The notes beneath the pieces are model-generated. The model saw only the letters and a list, made by a program, of their open reading frames with translations, was not told where the DNA came from and did not search any database. Positions 57,651-64,000 of a stretch of DNA of 64,000 bases are shown here, piece by piece (position 1 is the first letter of the stretch; the number at the start of each line of letters is the position of its first letter). The DNA is from Streptomyces sp. NBC_00287 (GTDB lineage Bacteria; Actinomycetota; Actinomycetes; Streptomycetales; Streptomycetaceae): contig NZ_CP108053.1 in the NCBI RefSeq assembly GCF_036173105.1, positions 2,542,001 through 2,606,000 of the forward strand, in the 5' to 3' direction. The position numbers and the translations under genes were made by a program.

Positions 57651-59576
57651 GTGGATACGACCCTTCAGGACCCGCTGGTCGGGCAGGTGCTCGACGGACG
57701 TTATCGCGTCGAGGCGCGGATCGCCGTCGGGGGGATGGCCACGGTCTACCGGGCCGTGGACACCCGGCTCGACCGTGTGCTCGCGCTGAAGGTGATGCAC
57801 CCCGGGCTCGCCGCCGACGGGACCTTCGTGGAGCGGTTCATCCGGGAGGCGAAGTCGGTCGCCCGGCTCGCGCATCCCAATGTCGTGCAGGTCTTCGACC
57901 AGGGGACCGACGGGTCGTACGTCTATCTCGCCATGGAGTACATCGCCGGCTGCACCCTGCGTGATGTGCTGCGCGACCGCGGGGCGCTCCAGCCCCGTGC
58001 CGCCCTGGACATCCTGGAGCCGGTGCTCGCCGCGCTCGGCGCCGCGCACCGCGCCGGGTTCGTGCACCGGGACATGAAGCCGGAGAACGTCCTCATCGGG
58101 GACGACGGCCGGGTCAAGGTCGCCGACTTCGGCCTCGTGCGTTCCGTGGACTCCGTCACCAGCACCACCGGTGCCGTCCTCGGCACCGTCTCCTACCTCG
58201 CGCCCGAGCAGATAGAGCAGCCCGGCGCCGCCGACGCCCGCGTCGACGTGTACGCGTGCGGTGTCGTCCTGTACGAGATGCTCACCGGCGACAAGCCGCA
58301 CGACGGGGACTCCCCGGCGATCGTGCTCTACAAGCATCTGCACGAGGACGTCCCGCCGCCCTCCGCCGCCGTGCCCGGGCTGCCGTACGAGCTCGACGCG
58401 CTGGTCGCCTCGGCCACCGCCCGCACCCCGGACATCCGCCCGCACGACGCGGTCGCGCTGCTCGCGGAGGCCCGTGAGACACGTGCCGCGCTCAGCGCGG
58501 ACCAGTTGGACGCGATGCCCCCGCAGGCGCTCTCCGCCGAGCACGACAGCGCCGAGGACCGCACCAGCGTGATCCCGCGTTCGCTGACGGTGCCGCGCCC
58601 GCTGCCGGTCAACGAGGACGAGGACCGCTTCAGCCACACGAGCCGCCTGGAGTCCCCGGCCCCGCTCCCGCCGACGAGACGCAGGACGCCCAGGCGCGGC
58701 CCCCTGGCCCTCGTCGTCGCCGTCCTGCTCGTCCTCGGTGTCGGCGCGGGCGTCTGGTACATCAACTCCGGGCAGTTCACCCGGGTCCCGGCGCTGCTCA
58801 CCCAGACCGAGGCGCAGGCCGAGGACCGTCTTGAGGAGGCCGGTCTTGAGGTCGGCAAGGTCGAGCAGGCATTCAGTGACACCGTCAAGCGCGGCCGGGT
58901 GATCAGCACCGACCCGTCCGTCGGCAGCCGTATCCGGCACAACGACTCGGTGAACCTGGTCGTCTCCAAGGGCCCGGAGGTCGTGAAGGTCCCCGATCTG
59001 GAGGGCCACCGCCTGGACAAGGCACGGGCCCTGCTCAAGACCGAGGGTCTGGAGCCGGGCATGGTGACCCGGGAGTTCAGCGACTCCGTCCCCAAGGGCT
59101 TCGTGATCTCGACGAACCCCGGGGCCGGTACCGAGCGCCGCTCGGGCTCCGCCGTCGCGCTCGTCGTGAGCAAGGGCATCCCCGTCGACGTCCCGGACGT
59201 CACCGGAGAGAGCCTGGAGGGCGCCAAGGCCGATCTGGAGGAGGCCGGCCTGAAGGTGCGGGTCGCCTCGGAGGAGGTCACGTCGTCCGAGTTCGACAAG
59301 GGCGAGGTCGCTCTGCAGACGCCGGAGGCCGACACCCAGGCCGTCGCGGGCGACACGGTGACGCTGACGATGTCCAAGGGCCCCGAAATGGTCGAGGTCC
59401 CGGACGTGGTGGGCGACAAGGTCGACGACGCCAAGGCCGAGCTGGAGGCCGCGGGCTTCGAGGTCGACGAGGACCGCGGGCTGCTGGGGCTGTTCGGCGA
59501 CACGGTCGAGAGCCAGTCCGTGGAGGGCGGCGACACCGCGCCCAAGGGCTCGACGATCACCATCGAGATCCGCTGA
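57651..59576 (+). CDS. Ser/Thr protein kinase with PASTA domains
   Basis: 641 residues. Kinase domain (about 18-280) with ATP loop IAVGGMATVYRAVD, Lys in LALKVMHP, catalytic HRDMKPEN (Asp141) and DFG in VADFGLVRSVDS. A linker and one membrane segment (about 350-370, LALVVAVLLVLGVGAGVWYI) follow, then four PASTA repeats outside that bind muropeptides or lipid II. It is one of the PknB/Stk-type sensors of wall state. The GTG at 57651 may be leaderless (TACACT 7 nt upstream); a GTG at 57621 is the alternative. Confidence 0.94.
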   Translation: MDTTLQDPLVGQVLDGRYRVEARIAVGGMATVYRAVDTRLDRVLALKVMHPGLAADGTFVERFIREAKSVARLAHPNVVQVFDQGTDGSYVYLAMEYIAGCTLRDVLRDRGALQPRAALDILEPVLAALGAAHRAGFVHRDMKPENVLIGDDGRVKVADFGLVRSVDSVTSTTGAVLGTVSYLAPEQIEQPGAADARVDVYACGVVLYEMLTGDKPHDGDSPAIVLYKHLHEDVPPPSAAVPGLPYELDALVASATARTPDIRPHDAVALLAEARETRAALSADQLDAMPPQALSAEHDSAEDRTSVIPRSLTVPRPLPVNEDEDRFSHTSRLESPAPLPPTRRRTPRRGPLALVVAVLLVLGVGAGVWYINSGQFTRVPALLTQTEAQAEDRLEEAGLEVGKVEQAFSDTVKRGRVISTDPSVGSRIRHNDSVNLVVSKGPEVVKVPDLEGHRLDKARALLKTEGLEPGMVTREFSDSVPKGFVISTNPGAGTERRSGSAVALVVSKGIPVDVPDVTGESLEGAKADLEEAGLKVRVASEEVTSSEFDKGEVALQTPEADTQAVAGDTVTLTMSKGPEMVEVPDVVGDKVDDAKAELEAAGFEVDEDRGLLGLFGDTVESQSVEGGDTAPKGSTITIEIR

Positions 59577-59592
59577 CGGGACGCGCACGCAG

Positions 59593-60468
59593 ATGACCGT
59601 TCAGCAGCTTCGCAACCCCGTCGGCGGCCATGTCCCCGTGGCCGGCGGCCTGAACTCCGTGGGCCTGGCCTACGCCCGTGACCTCAAGGCCGAGACCGTG
59701 CAGGTCTTCGTCGCCAACCCGCGCGGCTGGGCCACCCCGGTCGGAAACCCGCGGCAGGACGAAGAGTTCCGCGCGGCCTGCGCGGAGGAGTCGATCCCGG
59801 CGTACGTCCATGCCCCGTACCTGATCAACTTCGGCTCGCACACCGAGGCGACCGTCGAGAAGTCGGTGGAGTCGCTGCGCCACTCGCTGCGGCGCGGGCG
59901 GGAGATCGGGGCCCTGGGCGTGGTCGTGCACACCGGCAGCGCGACCGGCGGCCGGGACCGCTCGGTGGCGCTGAAGCAGGTACGGGAGTACCTGCTGCCG
60001 CTGCTGGACGAGCTGACCCACGACGACGACCCGTTCCTGCTGCTGGAGTCGACGGCGGGCCAGGGCTTCTCGCTGTGCTCCCGCACCTGGGACTTCGGGC
60101 CCTACTTCGAGGCGCTGGACGCCCATCCGAAGCTCGGCGTGTGCCTGGACACCTGCCATATCTTCGCCGCCGGACACGATCTGACCGGCCCGAACGGCAT
60201 GCACCAGACCTTGGATCTGCTGGTGGACACGGTGGGTGAGGGACGGCTGAAGCTGATCCACGCCAACGATTCCAAGGATGTGGTCGGCGCACACAAGGAC
60301 CGGCACGAGAACATTGGCTCCGGCCATATCGGCGAGGACCCGTTCCGGGCGCTGATGACCCACCCGGCCACCGAGGGCGTACCGCTGATCATCGAGACGC
60401 CCGGCGGCAAGGAGGGGCACGCAGCGGACGTGGAGCGCCTGAAGAAGCTCAGAGAGAGCCAGAGCTAG
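59593..60468 (+). CDS. nfo: Deoxyribonuclease IV (AP endonuclease)
   Basis: 291 residues; TIM-barrel zinc enzyme that cuts abasic sites in base excision repair. Family motifs: HAPYLINFGS, LESTAGQGFSL, LDTCHIFAAGHDL, HANDSKDVVGAHKDRHENIGSGHIG (by parts) with the conserved metal His/Asp/Glu residues. ATG at 59593, 16 bp after the kinase stop, so probably co-transcribed. Its stop overlaps the stop of the next, convergent gene (CTAG). Confidence 0.93.
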   Translation: MTVQQLRNPVGGHVPVAGGLNSVGLAYARDLKAETVQVFVANPRGWATPVGNPRQDEEFRAACAEESIPAYVHAPYLINFGSHTEATVEKSVESLRHSLRRGREIGALGVVVHTGSATGGRDRSVALKQVREYLLPLLDELTHDDDPFLLLESTAGQGFSLCSRTWDFGPYFEALDAHPKLGVCLDTCHIFAAGHDLTGPNGMHQTLDLLVDTVGEGRLKLIHANDSKDVVGAHKDRHENIGSGHIGEDPFRALMTHPATEGVPLIIETPGGKEGHAADVERLKKLRESQS

Positions 60469-61097
60469 AGCTCGGGCCCGTCCCCCGGCCCCTCCTGGTA
60501 CGAGTACCGCTGTTCCTTCCACGGGTCACCGATGTTGTGGTACCCGCGCTCCTCCCAGAAACCGCGCCGGTCGGCGGTCATGTACTCCACGCCCCGGACC
60601 CACTTGGGGCCCTTCCAGGCGTACAGATGAGGCACCACGAGCCGGAGCGGGAAGCCGTGTTCCGCGGTGAGCAGTTCGCCGTCCTTGTGAGTGGCGAAGA
60701 TGGTCCGCTCGGCGGCGAAGTCCTCGAGGCGCAGATTCGAGCTGAAGCCGTACTCCGCCCACACCATCACATGGGTGACGGCATCGGCGGGCGGGGCGAG
60801 CTCCAGGATGGTCCGGGCGGGGATCCCACCCCACTCGGCGCCGAGCATGCTGAACTTGGTGACGCAGTGCAGATCGGCCACGACGGTGGTGTACGGCAGG
60901 GCCGCGAACTCCTCATGGGTCCAGCAGTGCTTCTCACCGTCGGCGGTAGCGCCGAAGACCCTGAACTCCCAGCGCTCGGGGCGGAACTTGGGGACCGGTC
61001 CGTAGTGGGTGACCGGCCAGCCGCGTTGCAGACGCTGCCCCGGCGGGAGCTCCGGCTGTACCGCTCCTCCAGATTCGCTCTCCACCGGCTGACCCAT
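60465..61097 (-). CDS. Molybdopterin-dependent oxidoreductase, sulfite-oxidase-like
   Basis: 210 residues, a single molybdopterin domain without haem or dimerisation domain and no signal peptide. The probable molybdenum-ligand Cys is in DLHCVTKFSMLGAEWGG; family motifs HGFPLRLVVPHLYAWKGPKWVRGVE follow. Similar to cytoplasmic YuiH/YedY-like proteins; substrate unknown. ATG at 61097; divergent from bacterioferritin by 178 bp. Confidence 0.87.
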   Translation of the reverse strand: MGQPVESESGGAVQPELPPGQRLQRGWPVTHYGPVPKFRPERWEFRVFGATADGEKHCWTHEEFAALPYTTVVADLHCVTKFSMLGAEWGGIPARTILELAPPADAVTHVMVWAEYGFSSNLRLEDFAAERTIFATHKDGELLTAEHGFPLRLVVPHLYAWKGPKWVRGVEYMTADRRGFWEERGYHNIGDPWKEQRYSYQEGPGDGPEL

Positions 61098-61162
61098 GTC
61101 TCCATCCTGACAGACCCGGGGCAGTGCACTTGACCAGCGGCACCCCAAAGCGGGCAAATCGA

Positions 61163-61200
61163 ACTAAGCCTGTACTTACTTACTAAGCGAAGACTTACTG
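61163..61200 (+). repeat. 19-bp tandem direct repeat in the bfr promoter
   Basis: Two units, ACTAAGC-N4-ACTTACT-N at 61163-61181 and 61182-61200, in the gap before bacterioferritin. Two full helical turns per unit suggest a regulator bound on one face of the DNA. It does not match the iron-box consensus seen before bfd. Confidence 0.65.
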
Positions 61201-61275
61201 GACGATCTTCGAGACCGGTGCAAGGATGCGGCGCAACCTGCCAGTTCCCCCGTTCTCTTGGAAGGAGCCTCTGCG

Positions 61276-61752
61276 ATGCAGGGCGACCCCGAGGTCATCG
61301 AATTCCTGAACGAGCAGCTCACCGGCGAGCTGACGGCGATCAATCAGTACTGGCTGCATTACCGGATCCAGGACAACAAGGGCTGGACCAAGCTCGCCAA
61401 GTACACGCGTGAAGAATCCATCGACGAGATGAAGCACGCGGACAAGATCACCGAGCGCATCCTCATGCTGGACGGCCTGCCCAACTACCAGCGGCTGTTC
61501 CATGTGCGGGTCGGCCAGACGGTCACCGAGATGTTCCAGGCGGACCGGCAGGTGGAGGTGGAGGCGATCGACCGCCTCAAGCGCGGGATCGAGGTGATGC
61601 GCACCAAGGGCGACATCACGTCCGCAAACATCTTCGAGTCGATCCTGGAGGACGAGGAGCACCACATCGACTATCTGGACACCCAGCTGGAGCTCATCGA
61701 CAAGCTCGGCGAGGCGCTCTACCTCGCGCAGCAGATCGAGCAGCCGAGCTGA
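61276..61752 (+). CDS. bfr: Bacterioferritin
   Basis: 158 residues, a four-helix iron-storage protein that forms 24-mers. Di-iron ferroxidase ligands are E18, E51, H54, E94, E127 and H130; Met52 is the haem ligand that marks bacterioferritins. ATG at 61276 with AAGGAG upstream. It converges on the Bfd-like gene, 9 bp between the stops. Confidence 0.96.
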   Translation: MQGDPEVIEFLNEQLTGELTAINQYWLHYRIQDNKGWTKLAKYTREESIDEMKHADKITERILMLDGLPNYQRLFHVRVGQTVTEMFQADRQVEVEAIDRLKRGIEVMRTKGDITSANIFESILEDEEHHIDYLDTQLELIDKLGEALYLAQQIEQPS

Positions 61753-61761
61753 GCGCAGCCG

Positions 61762-62004
61762 CTAGGCGGCTTCTTCGAGCTCTTCCAGCTCTTCCAGCTC
61801 GGCAAGGACCGGTCGGCCCTGGTCGGCCAGCTCACGGCGGGGGCAAGCGCCCCGGCCCAGCAGCGCCTGGATCCGGCGTACACACGAACCGCAGTCGGTG
61901 CCCGCCTTGGAGGCGGAGGCTATCTGGCGGGGGGTGCAGGCGCCGCTCTCCGCGTGCTTCTTCACCTGCTGCTCGGTGATGCCGAAGCAACTGCAGACGT
62001 ACAC
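61762..62004 (-). CDS. bfd: Bacterioferritin-associated ferredoxin (Bfd-like)
   Basis: 80 residues. [2Fe-2S] ligands are C4, C6, C38 and C41 in a BFD-type fold (YVCSCFGITEQQV, SKAGTDCGSCVRRIQ). It should pass electrons to bacterioferritin to release iron. A Glu-rich tail (ELEELEELEEAA) is unusual. GTG at 62004 has a perfect GGAGGTGA; longer open frame upstream is unlikely. Preceded by an iron box, so made when iron is scarce. Confidence 0.92.
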   Translation of the reverse strand: MYVCSCFGITEQQVKKHAESGACTPRQIASASKAGTDCGSCVRRIQALLGRGACPRRELADQGRPVLAELEELEELEEAA

Positions 62005-62070
62005 GCGGTTCACCTCCCGCCGGGATCGATAAGTGGTGCCGTACCGATGTACCGAATGCCCGTTGATCGG

Positions 62071-62089
62071 TGAGGCTAACCTAACCTTA
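62071..62089 (-). promoter_or_regulatory. Iron box (DmdR1/IdeR-type) before bfd
   Basis: On the minus strand this 19-mer, TAAGGTTAGGTTAGCCTCA, matches the DtxR/IdeR consensus TTAGGTTAGGCTAACCTAA at 15 of 19 positions. It lies about 67 bp before the bfd start. Confidence 0.85.
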
Positions 62090-62117
62090 CCCGGCACACA
62101 GGAGCCTTAAAAGTGGC

Positions 62118-62151
62118 GTGGGGCGTGGATCGTATGTGATCCACGCCCCAC
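62118..62151 (-). terminator. Terminator of aroH
   Basis: Perfect 14-bp stem (62118-62131 with 62138-62151), 6-nt loop, 28 bp after the aroH stop; minus-strand T-tract follows a few bases later. Confidence 0.75.
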
Positions 62152-62178
62152 TTCACTTGCAGGTAACAGGCGAACCCG

Positions 62179-63531
62179 TCACTGGTCCCTGTACATCTCC
62201 GCGACCAGGAAGGCCAGGTCAAGGGACTGGCTGCGGTTCAGGCGGGGGTCGCAGGCCGTCTCGTAGCGCTGGTGCAGATCGTCGACGAAGATCTCGTCGC
62301 CGCCGCCCACGCACTCGGTGACATCGTCACCGGTGAGCTCGACATGGATGCCGCCCGGGTGGGTGCCCAGCGACTTGTGGACCTCGAAGAAGCCCTTGAC
62401 CTCGTCGAGCACATCGTCGAAGCGGCGGGTCTTGTGGCCGGAGGCCGCCTCGAAGGTGTTGCCGTGCATCGGGTCGGTCACCCAGGCAACCGTGGCGCCC
62501 GAGGCGGTGACCTTCTCGATCAGCTCCGGGAGCTTGTCGCGGACCTTGTCGGCGCCCATGCGGACGATGAAGGTCAGCCGGCCCGGCTCGCGGTCCGGGT
62601 CCAGGCGCTCGATGTACTGCAGCGCCTCCTCGGCCGTAGTCGTCGGGCCGAGCTTGATGCCGATCGGGTTACGGATCTTCGAGGCGAACTCGATGTGCGC
62701 GTGGTCCAGCTGCCGGGTGCGCTCACCGATCCACACCATGTGCGCGGAGACGTCGTAGAGCCGGCCGGTGCGCGAGTCGACCCGGGTCAGGGCGGACTCG
62801 TAGTCGAGCAGCAGCGCCTCGTGCGAGGAGTAGAACTCGACCGTCTTGAACTCCTCCGGGTCGGCCCCGCAGGCGTGCATGAAGTTCAGCGCCTGGTCGA
62901 TCTCGCGGGCGAGCTGCTCGTAGCGCTGGCCGGAGGGGGACGACTTGACGAAGTCCTGGTTCCAGGCGTGCACCTGGCGCAGGTCGGCGTAGCCGCCGGT
63001 GGTGAAGGCGCGCACCAGGTTGAGCGTGGAGGCGGAGGCGTTGTACATCCGCTTCAGGCGCTCGGGGTCCGGGATCCGGGCGGCCTCGGTGAAGTCGAAG
63101 CCGTTGACGGAGTCGCCGCGGTAGGTCGGCAGGGTCACGCCGTCGCGGGTCTCGGTCGGCTTGGAGCGCGGCTTGGAGTACTGACCGGCGATGCGGCCGA
63201 CCTTCACGACCGGCACCGAGGCGGCGTAGGTCAGCACGGCGCCCATCTGGAGCAGGGTCTTGAGCTTGTTGCGGATCTGGTCGGCGGACACCGCGTCGAA
63301 TGCCTCGGCGCAGTCGCCGCCCTGGAGGAGGAACGCCTCTCCCTTGGCGACGGCCGCCATCCGGGCGCGCAGCTGGTCGCACTCGCCCGCGAAGACGAGC
63401 GGCGGATACGACTCGAGGTCCGCGATCACTGCGCGCAGAGCCTCGGTGTCGGGGTACTCGGGCTGCTGCGCCGCGGGCAGGTCTCGCCAGGTGTTGCCAG
63501 CGCTTGCGCTGGTCTTAGCGTTCACGGTCAC
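62179..63531 (-). CDS. aroH: Class II DAHP synthase
   Basis: 450 residues; first step of the shikimate pathway, joining phosphoenolpyruvate and erythrose 4-phosphate. It is the plant-like, class II type: FLLQGGDCAEAF, VGRIAGQYSKPRS, TDPMHGNTFEA and VHKSLGTHPGGIHVELTGDDVTEC (by parts) are characteristic. Length agrees. GTG at 63531 overlaps the stop of the upstream DUF2867-like gene by 4 bp (GTGA), so it may depend on that gene for translation. Confidence 0.95.
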   Translation of the reverse strand: MTVNAKTSASAGNTWRDLPAAQQPEYPDTEALRAVIADLESYPPLVFAGECDQLRARMAAVAKGEAFLLQGGDCAEAFDAVSADQIRNKLKTLLQMGAVLTYAASVPVVKVGRIAGQYSKPRSKPTETRDGVTLPTYRGDSVNGFDFTEAARIPDPERLKRMYNASASTLNLVRAFTTGGYADLRQVHAWNQDFVKSSPSGQRYEQLAREIDQALNFMHACGADPEEFKTVEFYSSHEALLLDYESALTRVDSRTGRLYDVSAHMVWIGERTRQLDHAHIEFASKIRNPIGIKLGPTTTAEEALQYIERLDPDREPGRLTFIVRMGADKVRDKLPELIEKVTASGATVAWVTDPMHGNTFEAASGHKTRRFDDVLDEVKGFFEVHKSLGTHPGGIHVELTGDDVTECVGGGDEIFVDDLHQRYETACDPRLNRSQSLDLAFLVAEMYRDQ

Positions 63532-64000
63532 GACGTCAACATTACGGGGTTGTGTCCGTCGCCCATTCCCTGGCTCACCAATTGAGACGCCCCGGGAGCT
63601 TTCAGGGCGAGCCGTCGATGGGTGCGGCGGAGCATCAGCCGGGCCATGAAGGGGTGGGCGTGTCGGACCACTGACCAGTACAGACGGCCGCGTCGATTGT
63701 GGATCCGGACCACCGAGCCGAGGGTCACCGTCCGGGCTTTCACGTCCACCAGGAGCGAGGCGCGGTAGTCGAGGTGGCCGGCGTCCTCGCCGAGCAGCAC
63801 CTCCTCCGGCGAGCGGCCGACGACCCGGGCGCCCCGGAGCACGCCCTCCCAGGCCGCCGGATCGGTCGGCATGCCGGGGCGCAGTTCCAGGGCGTAGGCG
63901 TCGGTGTAGTCGGCGGTGGGGAAGGCGGCGCGCAGGAGAACGGCGCCCTCGGGCAGCTCCACGGTCTCCGGACGGTCCCAGGTGAGCCGCTGAAGCAGGC
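63528..64000 (-). CDS. DUF2867-like protein (5' end outside window)
   Basis: At least 157 residues; the frame is open to the window edge. A GTG at 63962 could start it, but family-like sequence (LTWDRPETVELPEGAVLL) runs upstream, so the true start is probably outside. Motif GSVVRIHNRRGRLYWSVVRHAHPFMARLMLRRTHRRL is typical of DUF2867 (by parts). Function unknown. Overlaps aroH by 4 bp. Confidence 0.75.
   Translation of the reverse strand, partial: LLQRLTWDRPETVELPEGAVLLRAAFPTADYTDAYALELRPGMPTDPAAWEGVLRGARVVGRSPEEVLLGEDAGHLDYRASLLVDVKARTVTLGSVVRIHNRRGRLYWSVVRHAHPFMARLMLRRTHRRLALKAPGASQLVSQGMGDGHNPVMLTS

Overview
This window is a stretch of high-GC actinobacterial chromosome, almost certainly from a Streptomyces. 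Strong GC bias, frequent GTG starts, the polar-growth protein DivIVA with a proline/glutamine-rich insert, a histone-like Lys/Ala-tailed DksA protein, and the division cluster placed next to ileS all fit. From memory the order closely follows the S. coelicolor SCO2064-SCO2116 region. I see no rRNA, tRNA, CRISPR, prophage or insertion sequence, so this is core-chromosome DNA.

Layout. 1-15 kb: 5' part of dnaE (minus), then a mixed set of stand-alone genes: a DUF2252 kinase-like protein, a small membrane protein, an anchored DsbA-like thioredoxin, a Tat-exported PhoD phosphatase, a secreted M43 zinc protease, a dienelactone-hydrolase-like protein, an MscS-type channel and a Na+/H+ antiporter. 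A minus-strand run follows (ddbA-like, lspA, rluD-type synthase, GNAT). 15-18.8 kb: ileS behind a T-box leader, ending in a pair of strong terminators that separate it from the convergent division cluster. 18.9-36.6 kb: one long minus-strand dcw cluster, read rsmH-ftsL-ftsI-murE-murF-mraY-murD-ftsW-murG-ftsQ-ftsZ-pgeF-yggS-sepF-yggT-divIVA. Many genes overlap by 4 bp (ATGA or GTGA), which suggests translational coupling; murC, ddl, ftsA and mraZ are absent from it. 

37-44 kb: beta-carbonic anhydrase, then a tightly coupled MoxR ATPase / DUF58 / transglutaminase operon, a DUF3040 membrane protein, a methyltransferase and a HEPN-domain protein. 45-48.5 kb: an ABC ATPase, a YhgE/Pip-type membrane protein and a TetR regulator form an operon with a good palindromic operator over its predicted start site. 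48.9-55.2 kb: a CrtI-like flavoprotein, a membrane protein with a Tyr/Gln/Gly-rich tail, metF, thiE, an Rv2175c-like DNA-binding protein, a ferredoxin/rubredoxin reductase-like flavoprotein with its own palindrome, and a small conserved protein. 55.3-57.6 kb: TPP riboswitch and thiO-thiS-thiG. 57.6-64 kb: PASTA Ser/Thr kinase, endonuclease IV, a molybdopterin oxidoreductase, bacterioferritin facing a Bfd-like ferredoxin behind an iron box, class II DAHP synthase and a DUF2867-like protein cut by the window edge.

The window therefore joins cell-wall synthesis, division and polar growth with several regulated metabolic units (Ile-tRNA charging, thiamine, iron storage, phosphate scavenging). No wholly new system stands out. 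The least explained parts are the ABC/YhgE/TetR operon beside a HEPN gene, the 19-bp tandem repeat before bacterioferritin, several palindromes without an assigned regulator, and the prion-like tail of the membrane protein at 50.4-51.4 kb.
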